Assembly (NCBI GenBank): GCA_023255355.1
Contig: JALRIU010000215.1
Span: 1 to 8,014, forward strand
DNA length: 8,014 nt
DNA from: Pseudomonadales bacterium
GTDB lineage: Bacteria > Pseudomonadota > Gammaproteobacteria > Pseudomonadales > JAHEIH01
Direction of reading: 5' to 3'
The notes under the pieces are model-generated. The model saw nothing but the letters and a program-made list of their open reading frames with translations, searched no databases and was not told where the DNA came from. Below are positions 1-6,615 of the stretch, one piece after another; the stretch's first letter is position 1, and every line of letters starts with the position of its first letter. The position numbers and the translations under genes were made by a program.

Positions 1-1401
1 GATTTACAAATGCGTCAGCTTATGGATGGTATTACTCGTTCAAGCTTTATAAGCGCTCAGGAGTTAAATTTAGCCGCTCGCTATGTGGGAGAAACCCGTA
101 GTATAGATTACGTGACCTTACCGCTGGTTGATGCGCTTGAAAAGGCTACTGTAAGCGAAGATGCTATAAAAGCTTATTATGATGAAAATACAAATGAATT
201 TATGACTCAAGAGAGTGTTGAGCTTGAGTATATTCTGGTCAGTCGCGCAGATTTTAGCCCTGAAGTGTCTGATGATGATATTCGCGCTGAATATCAACGC
301 CAAATTGATAATATGCAGGCCGGTTTATCGCGTGGAGCCGCGCACATTATGTTGGAGCTTGGCTCACGAGATGAAGATCAAGCTATCGCAGAACTTGAAT
401 CTATTAAAGCTGAATTGCTTGCAGGTGCTGACTTCGCTGAGCTAGCCAAAAAATACTCTGAAGACACCTTTTCTGCTCAGGAAGGTGGTGATATTGGTGA
501 TACAACTGGTGATGTATTCCCTGCCGAATTTGAGACTGCCCTGGCATCTTTAGAGCTTAATGAGGTGTCTGATCCTGTGGTCTCCGAGGGCACTGTGCAC
601 TTGATCAAGTTGGTGCGTCTCGAAGAATTACCAAAACCTAGTTTTGAGGAAAAATACGATACTATTAAACGTGATTTGGCAGTTGTTGAAGCTGAGCCAC
701 TTTATATTGAAGCTTTGGATAAGTTGGCAGATATGAGTTTTAACTCAGTTGGTCTAAAAGACACTGCCGATGAACTGGGTTTAACCCTGTCGCGTTCAGA
801 TAAAGTCACACGCAAAGGAGCTGGAGGCATATTTGAAAACGAAAAATTGCTTACTGCTGCATTCTCTGACGAATTGATAAATCAGGGTCATAACAGTCAA
901 GTTATTGAAATCAGCGCTGACCAATCGGTCGTTGTACGTGTCGCGCAACATTTTGAACCTGAACAGCTTCCCTTTGCAGATGTCTCTTCTGCTATTGCCG
1001 CCCGTTTGAAGAATCAAGTTGCTAATCAAACTCTGCAAGCAAACGCAAACAGTTTGATTGAACGTATGAAAGCAGGTGAGCCATTTACTGGTATTAGTTC
1101 TGCAATGGGTCTTGAATTGAATTCCTTGGCAAATATTGATCGTCGTGGCGGTGATCAGCCTCGTATTGTGCAAGCAGCCTTTGCAATGCCTGTTAATGGC
1201 GTCGGCTATCAGATGGTTTCCCTCGGTATGCAAGGTCTTGCCGTTATTCGAGTTAGTGATGTAACCCCTGGCGATATGTCGACACTTGATGAACAAGAGT
1301 TAGCTGCTTTGCGAAACATGCTGGCTGAAGCTGCAGCAAGTGCCGATTTGGCTGCTTACCAAGCTAGTCTGCGTGACAATGCAGATGTTAAGTTACTTTA
1401 A
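1..1401 (+). CDS. ppiD: PpiD-type periplasmic chaperone/peptidyl-prolyl isomerase, 3' part (5' end outside window)
   Basis: The reading frame is open from the first base (codons for Asp-Leu-Gln precede the Met at position 10), so the gene starts upstream and the Met at 10 is internal. About 466 residues are visible; PpiD proteins are usually a little over 600, so the missing part should hold the N-terminal membrane anchor and the start of the SurA-like chaperone domain. Counting the Met at 10 as residue 1, a parvulin (PPIC) domain covers about residues 108-205. It begins at Arg-Gly-Ala-Ala-His-Ile and contains the family motif SEDTFSAQEGGDIG at 150-163. The C-terminal part (about 210-463) matches the second, poorly conserved SurA/PpiD helical region. 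PpiD family members are inner-membrane-anchored proteins that act in the periplasm on newly secreted outer-membrane proteins near the Sec translocon. In many gammaproteobacteria the gene follows hupB and lon, which cannot be seen here. The dehydrogenase gene begins 12 nt after the stop. The family call is firm; isomerase activity is not shown. Confidence 0.93.
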   Translation, partial: DLQMRQLMDGITRSSFISAQELNLAARYVGETRSIDYVTLPLVDALEKATVSEDAIKAYYDENTNEFMTQESVELEYILVSRADFSPEVSDDDIRAEYQRQIDNMQAGLSRGAAHIMLELGSRDEDQAIAELESIKAELLAGADFAELAKKYSEDTFSAQEGGDIGDTTGDVFPAEFETALASLELNEVSDPVVSEGTVHLIKLVRLEELPKPSFEEKYDTIKRDLAVVEAEPLYIEALDKLADMSFNSVGLKDTADELGLTLSRSDKVTRKGAGGIFENEKLLTAAFSDELINQGHNSQVIEISADQSVVVRVAQHFEPEQLPFADVSSAIAARLKNQVANQTLQANANSLIERMKAGEPFTGISSAMGLELNSLANIDRRGGDQPRIVQAAFAMPVNGVGYQMVSLGMQGLAVIRVSDVTPGDMSTLDEQELAALRNMLAEAAASADLAAYQASLRDNADVKLL

Positions 1402-1413
1402 AGAGAAAATTTC

Positions 1414-2583
1414 GTGAACAAAGTTAAAACGTACAACAATATTTCAGTCAAAGGCCTCGATCTTTTTAGTCGTGATAAATATGAGGTGGCTAGCGAGATT
1501 ATTAACCCAAAAGCTATTTTGCTGCGCAGTGCGGTATTAAATGCAGAAAGCATTGAACCAAGCGTATGCGCAATTGCCCGTGCTGGCGCTGGAACTAACA
1601 ATATTCCTGTGGATCATTGCAGCGAGCGTGGTGTCGTTGTTTTTAATACACCAGGCGCCAATGCTAACGCTGTTAAAGAGTTGGTGTTGGCGGGCATTAT
1701 TTTAGGTTCTCGTGGCATTGTGCAAGGCATGGCCTTTGTAAATGAACAAACTGAATTGAAAGATGCTGACGCCATGAACAAGCTTATGGAAGCAGAGAAA
1801 AAACGCTTTGCTGGCCATGAGATGTTGGGTAAAACACTTGGTGTCGTTGGCTTAGGTGCCATTGGTTCGATGGTGGCTAAAATGGCCTTAAGTTTGGGTA
1901 TGAAAGTTATTGGATACGATCCTGCAATTTCTGTCGAAGCTGCTTGGCGTTTACCTGCAGATGTTGTGAAAATCGATAACTTGCAATCACTTTTGGCAAA
2001 ATCTGATTTCGTTACACTGCATTTGCCGGTGCTCGAGTCGACTCGCCATCTGATTAATAAGGATTCAATTCAAAGCTTTAAGAAAGGCGGTAAGCTACTT
2101 AACTTTGCACGTGAACAAATTGTTGATTCTGAAGCAGTGGTTTGGGCGTTGAATAACGGTATTATTTCAAATTACATTGCAGACTTTCCGCATCCTTCGT
2201 TGATCGGAATTCCTGGTGTTATGCTTATGCCACATATTGGTGCTAGCACTGCTGAGGCTGAAGAGAATTGTGCCATCATGGCAGTCAATCAGCTCAAAGA
2301 TTTTCTTGAAAATGGCAATATTGTCAATTCAGTTAACTTCCCCGCTGCAGTGCTAGAGCGAAGTGGTGATAGTCGTTTGACAATAGCTAATAGAAATGTG
2401 CCTAAAATGCTTGGATCTATCCTATCAGAGCTCGCGGATAACAACATTAACGTAGTAGACATGTTAAATAAGAGCCGCGGTGATTATGCTTACAATTTGA
2501 TCGATGTTGAAGGTGAGATCTCGGCAGAAATCGTAGAGCACCTCTCTGCAATCGAGGGTGTAATTAGCGTTAGAGTCATCTAA
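1414..2583 (+). CDS. serA: D-3-phosphoglycerate dehydrogenase, short ACT-domain type
   Basis: This 389-residue protein belongs to the D-isomer 2-hydroxyacid dehydrogenases. Family members of this type oxidise 3-phosphoglycerate to 3-phosphohydroxypyruvate with NAD, the first step of serine synthesis. The dinucleotide fold has GLGAIG at 146-151 and an Asp at 169 about 18 residues later, which suggests NAD rather than NADP. The substrate-binding/catalytic Arg is R233 (NFAR) and the catalytic His is H274 (PHIGAST). A C-terminal ACT domain occupies about 321-389. Asn328 and Asn346 align with the serine-binding Asn346 and Asn364 of E. coli SerA, so serine feedback is possible. The length is that of the compact (about 390 aa) class, not the longer two-insert class. 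Odd point: the segment D257-F-P-H-P-S262 has no acidic residue where the catalytic Glu is expected. The start is GTG, with a weak AAGAGA about 8 nt upstream. The stop overlaps the moaC ATG by one base (TAATG). Confidence 0.88.
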   Translation: MNKVKTYNNISVKGLDLFSRDKYEVASEIINPKAILLRSAVLNAESIEPSVCAIARAGAGTNNIPVDHCSERGVVVFNTPGANANAVKELVLAGIILGSRGIVQGMAFVNEQTELKDADAMNKLMEAEKKRFAGHEMLGKTLGVVGLGAIGSMVAKMALSLGMKVIGYDPAISVEAAWRLPADVVKIDNLQSLLAKSDFVTLHLPVLESTRHLINKDSIQSFKKGGKLLNFAREQIVDSEAVVWALNNGIISNYIADFPHPSLIGIPGVMLMPHIGASTAEAEENCAIMAVNQLKDFLENGNIVNSVNFPAAVLERSGDSRLTIANRNVPKMLGSILSELADNNINVVDMLNKSRGDYAYNLIDVEGEISAEIVEHLSAIEGVISVRVI

Positions 2584-3071
2584 TGAGTGAGCTAACACAT
2601 CTTGATCAACGCGGTCATGCTCGCATGGTTGATGTCTCTGATAAGGCAGACACTGTGCGTGAGGCTGTTGCTGAAGGGGCAATTTATATGTTGCCCGAAA
2701 CCCTGGCTATGATTTCCGATGGTAATCATGCCAAGGGTGATGTGTTGGCTGTCGCCCGTATTGCCGGGATCCAGGCTGCAAAGAAAACATCTGAGCTAAT
2801 ACCCTTGTGTCACCCTCTACTGCTTACCTCGGTTAAATTAGATTTAAGCTGTCAGCCACAGCATCAACGTGTATACATTCAAGCGCGCTGTAAACTCACT
2901 GGCCAAACTGGCGTTGAGATGGAAGCTTTAACCGCAGTTAGCGTCGCAGCATTAACCCTTTATGATATGTGTAAAGCAGTTGATAAGGGGATGCGTATAG
3001 CTGATATCGGCCTTTTGAAAAAATCTGGTGGTCGTTCAGGTGATTGGCAATCAGAAGGAATGGCGCAGTGA
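2583..3071 (+). CDS. moaC: Cyclic pyranopterin monophosphate synthase MoaC
   Basis: This 162-residue protein aligns over its whole length with E. coli MoaC, from the N-terminal Ser-x-Leu-Thr-His and MVDVS (15-19) to KSGG (147-150). MoaC converts the MoaA product 3',8-cyclo-7,8-dihydro-GTP to cyclic pyranopterin monophosphate in the cytoplasm, as part of molybdenum cofactor synthesis. The residues known to be important in E. coli are present at the same numbers: Lys51 (in HAKGDV), His77 (in LCHPL), Asp128 and Lys131 (in YDMCKAV). The segment GVEMEALTAVSVAAL (110-124) is the family hallmark. The start codon overlaps the dehydrogenase stop by one base, and there is no clear Shine-Dalgarno sequence, so translational coupling is likely. 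Its own stop overlaps the moaD GTG. No moaA or moaB is present in the window, and there is no space for a molybdenum-cofactor riboswitch upstream. Confidence 0.97.
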   Translation: MSELTHLDQRGHARMVDVSDKADTVREAVAEGAIYMLPETLAMISDGNHAKGDVLAVARIAGIQAAKKTSELIPLCHPLLLTSVKLDLSCQPQHQRVYIQARCKLTGQTGVEMEALTAVSVAALTLYDMCKAVDKGMRIADIGLLKKSGGRSGDWQSEGMAQ

Positions 3072-3316
3072 TAAAAGTACGTTTTTTTGCCAGCTTAAAA
3101 GAAGATTTAGGTACAACGCAATGCAATATTGATTGGCAAGAGGGTATGACTGTCGCAATGTTGCTTGATCGTTTACAAACAACATCAGAGACCTGGCGGG
3201 ATGCTTTATCTAATCCTAACCTTTTAGTGGCTGTCGCACAGCAGCACGCTGCCCCTGATACCCTTTTGAGTGATCATATTGAGGTGGCTTTTTTTCCGCC
3301 AGTGACTGGAGGATAA
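3068..3316 (+). CDS. moaD: Molybdopterin synthase small (sulfur-carrier) subunit MoaD
   Basis: MoaD is the ubiquitin-like sulfur carrier of molybdopterin synthase. Its C-terminal Gly is adenylated by MoeB and loaded as a thiocarboxylate that donates sulfur to the pterin. I start it at the GTG at 3068, not the ATG at 3044, because this gives 82 residues (E. coli has 81) beginning MIKVRFFASLKEDLG, which matches the family N-terminus. The start is preceded by AGAAGGA at 3053-3059 with 8 nt spacing, and it overlaps the moaC stop as GTGA. The ATG at 3044 would add eight residues that belong to the MoaC frame region and match nothing in the family. The protein ends in the diagnostic FFPPVTGG with the terminal Gly-Gly. 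The two Gly codons (GGAGGA) also form the ribosome-binding site for moaE. Confidence 0.96.
   Translation: MIKVRFFASLKEDLGTTQCNIDWQEGMTVAMLLDRLQTTSETWRDALSNPNLLVAVAQQHAAPDTLLSDHIEVAFFPPVTGG
3308..3313 (+). promoter_or_regulatory. Shine-Dalgarno sequence for moaE formed by the moaD Gly-Gly codons
   Basis: GGAGGA is the strongest ribosome-binding site in this block. It lies 5 nt before the GTG start of moaE and consists exactly of the last two sense codons of moaD, the functionally essential Gly-Gly. This supports GTG 3319 as the moaE start and tight coupling of MoaD and MoaE synthesis, which form a fixed-ratio complex. Confidence 0.75.
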
Positions 3317-3318
3317 GC

Positions 3319-3768
3319 GTGGATTATTCTGTTGCTGTTGGCGAATCAGACTTTGATGTTAATGCCATGCTGTCAGATTTGCACAAGGATGCACCGCAAA
3401 TTGGTGCAGTAGCTTCCTTTCTTGGAGTAGTCCGAGCTACTCCAGATCAACCATTACAAGCCTTATATATTGAACACTATCCCGGCATGACAGAGGCCGA
3501 AATAGTTCGAATTATCGAGCAAGCTCAACAGCGTTGGTCACTTAATTATGTTCAGGTCTATCACAGGGTCGGTACATTGGGTGTTGGCGAACGCATAGTT
3601 TGGGTAGCCGTTAGTGCAGCTCATCGTGGTGACGCCTTCCAAGCGTGTGAGTTTGTTATGGATTATCTTAAAACCCGAGCAACATTTTGGAAGAAAGAGA
3701 TTTTTTCTGATAGTCAAAGATGGGTCGAACAACGTGATAGTGACGTACAAAAAATGCAATCGTGGTAG
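3319..3768 (+). CDS. moaE: Molybdopterin synthase catalytic subunit MoaE
   Basis: MoaE is the large subunit of molybdopterin synthase. The MoaD C-terminus inserts into its active site, and cyclic pyranopterin monophosphate is converted to molybdopterin dithiolene. The 149-residue product has the expected length and motifs. GAVASFLGVVR (29-39) ends in the conserved Arg39, EHYPGM at 52-57 is typical, AHRGDAF (101-107) carries His102 and Arg103, and YLKTRATFWKKE (116-127) holds Lys118 and Lys125, equivalent to the E. coli active-site Lys119 and Lys126. The tail RWVEQRDSD is also typical. The GTG start is supported by the GGAGGA at 3308-3313. The gene is two bases from moaD. The next gene follows after a 43-nt AT-rich spacer, the largest gap in the whole co-directional block. 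Confidence 0.96.
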   Translation: MDYSVAVGESDFDVNAMLSDLHKDAPQIGAVASFLGVVRATPDQPLQALYIEHYPGMTEAEIVRIIEQAQQRWSLNYVQVYHRVGTLGVGERIVWVAVSAAHRGDAFQACEFVMDYLKTRATFWKKEIFSDSQRWVEQRDSDVQKMQSW

Positions 3769-3811
3769 CATTGCAATATAAATTTTGAAATATAAACATT
3801 TGGAAAAGAAT

Positions 3812-4291
3812 ATGGCTATAGACAGTCGAGAGTTTCGCAACGCATTAGGTCGTTTTGCTACTGGTGTATGTGTTGCATCTGCCCGTGTAGATGGTCAACG
3901 TCATATTGGCGTTACTGTTAATTCTTTTGCATCGGTTTCGTTAGCGCCACCATTGGTGCTATGGAGTGTTCAAAAAAATACTGAAATTGCTAAAGTCTGG
4001 GATGACGCAACGCACTATGGCATCAGTGTTTTAGCTCAAACTCAGCAAGAAATATCCAATACCTATGCCAAACCGGGTGATCATGATATTCGGTCAGAAC
4101 ATTTGTCTATTGGTCCGATGGGGTTGCCGCTTATTAAAGATACACTGGCACAATTTGAATGTCGTATTGTGCAGCGTATCGATGGTGGAGATCATACGAT
4201 CTTATTAGCCGAAGTTGAGAGCATGGCAATTGGCGCTGATGAAGCGCCGTTATTATTCTTTTCTGGTCAATACCGAGCTATTGCTAATTGA
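3812..4291 (+). CDS. Flavin reductase-like FMN-binding split-barrel protein
   Basis: This 159-residue protein matches the flavin reductase-like family (HpaC/RutF type), which uses NAD(P)H to reduce free or loosely bound flavin for partner monooxygenases. The family pattern is visible. FRNALGRFATGVCVASA lies at the N-terminus (about 8-24), GVTVNSFASVSLAPPLVLW follows (33-51), and the late DHTILLAEVESM segment carries the conserved Asp-His and the AEV strand. LLFFSGQYR is the usual C-terminal end. I chose the ATG at 3812 because GGAAAAG at 3802-3808 stands just ahead of it and the protein then begins at the normal place; a TTG at 3785 would add nine residues without support. No partner monooxygenase is present. 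The next gene overlaps by one base (TGATG) and encodes a Nudix protein resembling an FAD pyrophosphatase, so a role in flavin handling is plausible. The physiological substrate is unknown. Confidence 0.85.
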   Translation: MAIDSREFRNALGRFATGVCVASARVDGQRHIGVTVNSFASVSLAPPLVLWSVQKNTEIAKVWDDATHYGISVLAQTQQEISNTYAKPGDHDIRSEHLSIGPMGLPLIKDTLAQFECRIVQRIDGGDHTILLAEVESMAIGADEAPLLFFSGQYRAIAN

Positions 4292-4863
4292 TGAAGATGA
4301 AGTTTTGCAGTGAATGTGCAGCGCCAATAGTCCGTTTGATTCCTGATGGAGATGACCATTTGCGTGACGTGTGTTCACAATGTAAAACTATCTTTTATCA
4401 AAATCCAAAAGTAATTGTCGGCACACTCCCGATATGGGATGACAAAGTAATGCTATGTAAACGAGCTATCGAGCCTCGTTATGGTTACTGGACACTGCCT
4501 GCAGGCTTTTTAGAGCTTTCTGAGTCAACTTGGCAGGGCGCGCAGCGCGAAACGCGTGAAGAGGCTGGAGCGACGGTAGAGGAGGGTATGCTTTATGGTG
4601 TTTACGATCTTCCTTATATTTCTCAGATCTATATGTTTTATCTCGCTGAAGTAAAAGACGGACTTCACGAGGCGGGTGTTGAGAGTCTTGAGGTTGATTG
4701 GTTTGAACGGAGCCAAATACCTTGGCATGATCTTGCCTTTCCAGTCATTAAGACAATGCTAGAACGATATTTTCTTGACCGAGATAATGGCACGTTTAGC
4801 ACCTTCCATGAAACCATAGAATTTAGACCTAGAGTGCATTACAACAATGAGTCAGGCGATTAA
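4291..4863 (+). CDS. Zinc-ribbon Nudix hydrolase, AtNUDX23-like (candidate FAD pyrophosphatase)
   Basis: The 190-residue protein starts with a four-cysteine zinc ribbon (C6, C9, C28, C31), followed by YQNPKVIVG and a Nudix domain. The Nudix box runs from G72 to A94 and fits GX5EX7REUXEEXGU, with Glu87, Glu90 and Glu91 as metal ligands; Thr88 and Ala94 stand where larger hydrophobic residues are usual. The order of ribbon, QNPK, LPAGFLE, ESLEVDWF and LAF, and the short C-terminal extension, resemble plant AtNUDX23, a plastid enzyme known to split FAD into FMN and AMP, and its bacterial relatives. The substrate here is inferred from that likeness and from the flavin reductase gene next door; NADH or ADP-ribose remain alternatives. 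The ATG at 4291 is chosen because it overlaps the previous stop (TGATG); ATG 4297 is also possible. Neither start has a clear ribosome-binding site. The 3' end overlaps rmuC by 17 nt. Confidence 0.88.
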   Translation: MKMKFCSECAAPIVRLIPDGDDHLRDVCSQCKTIFYQNPKVIVGTLPIWDDKVMLCKRAIEPRYGYWTLPAGFLELSESTWQGAQRETREEAGATVEEGMLYGVYDLPYISQIYMFYLAEVKDGLHEAGVESLEVDWFERSQIPWHDLAFPVIKTMLERYFLDRDNGTFSTFHETIEFRPRVHYNNESGD

Positions 4864-6151
4864 CTGGTTACCAATTTTGGCGGGCGTTTTGATGGGTGCC
4901 TGCATCGTATTTATCAGTCTACGTGGCCGTGCGCAGATTATGCAGGCTAGGATTGATGAGTTGTCTAATGCCAATGATAGTTTGCAAAATATATTACATG
5001 AGGCCCAACAAAAAATTTCGCATGCTGACAAGCAACTCGCTGTTGCGAACACAACACTCGAAGCCGAACGTAAGGCCTCAGTTGAGAAAATGGCCACCTT
5101 GCAAAACAGTCAGCAACAACTTAGTAAAGAGTTTGAGAACCTCGCCAATCGTATTTTTGATGATAAACAGCAGCGTTTTAATCAGCAGAGTCGTTCGCTT
5201 CTAGAGGCCAGTTTGTCACCTTTACGTCAACAGCTTGGTGACTTCAAAAAGCAAGTCGATAATGTGTATGAAAAAGATAGCGAAGGACGTCAAGCTATTA
5301 TCGCAGAGGTCAAGCTTCTGCAGCAGTTGAATCAGTCGATGAACGAAGAGTCTCGACAATTGGTAGCGGCTTTAAAAGGCGAAAATAAGCTTCAAGGTGA
5401 TTGGGGCGAGACCATTTTAGAGCGAGTCCTTGAACAGTCGGGTCTAACTAATGGGCGAGAATTTGAAACACAAGTCAGTCTTACCTCAGCTAACGGTAAA
5501 CAACTTCGTCCTGATGTATTAATTCGACTGCCAGAACAGCGGTGCTTGATTGTTGATGCAAAAGTATCACTCAAGGATTATGAGAAATACATCAATGCCG
5601 ATAATGATGTGGTTGCTGATCAGGCGTTGAAACAACATCTGTTATCGATGCGCCAGCATATCGATGGATTGAGCCAAAAAGATTATGAATTTATTGAAGG
5701 CATTAACGCGCCTGAATTTGTCTTTGTGTTTGTCCCTATTGAAGCGGCTTATCGCGCGGTCATAGATAGCGATGCAAGCGTTTTTACGCGCGCTTACGAA
5801 AAAAACGTTGTCGTGGTGAGCCCAGCAACATTGTTGGCGACATTAAGAACAGTTCAATTTCTCTGGCGCCGAGATAATCAAAATCGAAATGCTGAAAAAA
5901 TTGCAGCAGAAGCTGGTGGTCTCTATGACCAATTGAGTCTTGTTGCAGAGAGCTTGCTCGACCTTGGTAAAAATATACAGCGCACAAACGATGCCTATGA
6001 GGCCACCCTTAAACGTTTGAGCGAAGGACGAGGCAATGCTATCGGTCGCGTCGAAAAATTACAGAAACTGGGTGCTAAAGTTAAGCGTAAAATGCCTATG
6101 TTGAGTGATTTACAAGACATTGACGATTTAACAGACGAGGAAGAATTATGA
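4847..6151 (+). CDS. rmuC: DNA recombination protein RmuC
   Basis: RmuC is a membrane-anchored protein with a nuclease-like fold. In E. coli its loss changes recombination at short inverted repeats; its biochemical activity is not well defined. This 434-residue product has an N-terminal hydrophobic segment (about 5-25), then a long Gln/Ala/Glu-rich region predicted to be coiled coil (about 30-130). The conserved RmuC domain follows (about 140-400), and a basic stretch (KVKRKMP) leads into an acidic tail. The PD-(D/E)xK-like residues are Glu188 (in GDWGETILE), Asp223 (in RPDVLI), and Asp237 and Lys239 (in IVDAKVSL). APEFVFVFVPIEAAYRA, VVVVSPATLLATLRTV and FLWRRDNQN are family hallmarks. The start at 4847 keeps the whole membrane segment; the next Met (residue 16) would cut it. 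No strong ribosome-binding site precedes it, so coupling to the overlapping Nudix gene is likely. It overlaps bcp by four bases (ATGA). Confidence 0.94.
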   Translation: MSQAINWLPILAGVLMGACIVFISLRGRAQIMQARIDELSNANDSLQNILHEAQQKISHADKQLAVANTTLEAERKASVEKMATLQNSQQQLSKEFENLANRIFDDKQQRFNQQSRSLLEASLSPLRQQLGDFKKQVDNVYEKDSEGRQAIIAEVKLLQQLNQSMNEESRQLVAALKGENKLQGDWGETILERVLEQSGLTNGREFETQVSLTSANGKQLRPDVLIRLPEQRCLIVDAKVSLKDYEKYINADNDVVADQALKQHLLSMRQHIDGLSQKDYEFIEGINAPEFVFVFVPIEAAYRAVIDSDASVFTRAYEKNVVVVSPATLLATLRTVQFLWRRDNQNRNAEKIAAEAGGLYDQLSLVAESLLDLGKNIQRTNDAYEATLKRLSEGRGNAIGRVEKLQKLGAKVKRKMPMLSDLQDIDDLTDEEEL

Positions 6152-6615
6152 GCCTAACAACTGGCAGCCCAGCCCCTGACTTTAGTTTGCAAAACCAAGA
6201 TGGTGAAACCATCACCTTATCCCAGTTTAAAGGAGACAAGACTGTCGTTGTCTACTTTTATCCAAAAGCTTTAACGCCAGGTTGCACAATGCAGGCCTGT
6301 GGTATTCGTGATATCGAGAAAGAGTTAGCAGATAGAAACACCATAGTTCTTGGCTTGAGTCCTGACCCCGTTTCAAAACTTGCGAAGTTTAGAGAGAAAC
6401 ACGATCTGAATTTTGCTTTGCTAGCTGATGAAGATCACGCCATTGCAGAGGCCTACGGTATTTGGCAACTTAAAAAGTTCATGGGTAAAGAATACATGGG
6501 TGTTGTTCGTACCACCTTCATCGTGGGTGTTGATGGTAAGATTGCAAAGGTGATGGATGACTTCAAGACCAAAAGTCACCATGAGACGTTATTAGCAGTT
6601 TTAGATAGCCTGTAA
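6148..6615 (+). CDS. bcp: Bcp/PrxQ-type thiol peroxidase
   Basis: The 155-residue product has the length of E. coli Bcp (thioredoxin-dependent peroxiredoxin). Such enzymes reduce hydrogen peroxide and organic hydroperoxides in the cytoplasm. Peroxidatic Cys46 sits in the active-site motif P39-K-A-L-T43-P-G-C46, resolving Cys51 lies five residues later as in the Cys-x4-Cys class, and the active-site Arg is R121 in VVRTTF. The N-terminal APDFSLQNQDGE and the late GVDGKI are typical. The start overlaps the rmuC stop (ATGA) and has a good ribosome-binding site, GAGGAAG, at 6137-6143. The stop TAA at 6613-6615 directly abuts the stop of the convergent gene. No clear intrinsic terminator follows, so the transcript may run antisense into that gene. 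Confidence 0.96.
   Translation: MSLTTGSPAPDFSLQNQDGETITLSQFKGDKTVVVYFYPKALTPGCTMQACGIRDIEKELADRNTIVLGLSPDPVSKLAKFREKHDLNFALLADEDHAIAEAYGIWQLKKFMGKEYMGVVRTTFIVGVDGKIAKVMDDFKTKSHHETLLAVLDSL

Noticed and set aside
796..1296. 166-codon ORF on the minus strand inside ppiD
   Set aside because: It is antisense to a clear family match, has an unnatural composition rich in Cys, His and Asn, and lacks a ribosome-binding site.
3044..3067. Earlier ATG for moaD at 3044
   Set aside because: It adds eight residues absent from the family. The GTG at 3068 has a good ribosome-binding site, overlaps the moaC stop and gives the usual length.
3755..3775. TGCAAT and ATTGCA inverted repeat across the moaE stop
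   Set aside because: It is only 6 bp, AT-rich, with a 9-nt loop and no T tract after it, so it is too weak for a terminator.
3769..3811. Possible internal promoter before the flavin reductase gene (TTGCAA at 3771 with TATAAA at 3791)
   Set aside because: The spacer is 14 nt, too short for a standard sigma-70 promoter. Other pairings match poorly, and the AT-richness alone explains the hexamers.
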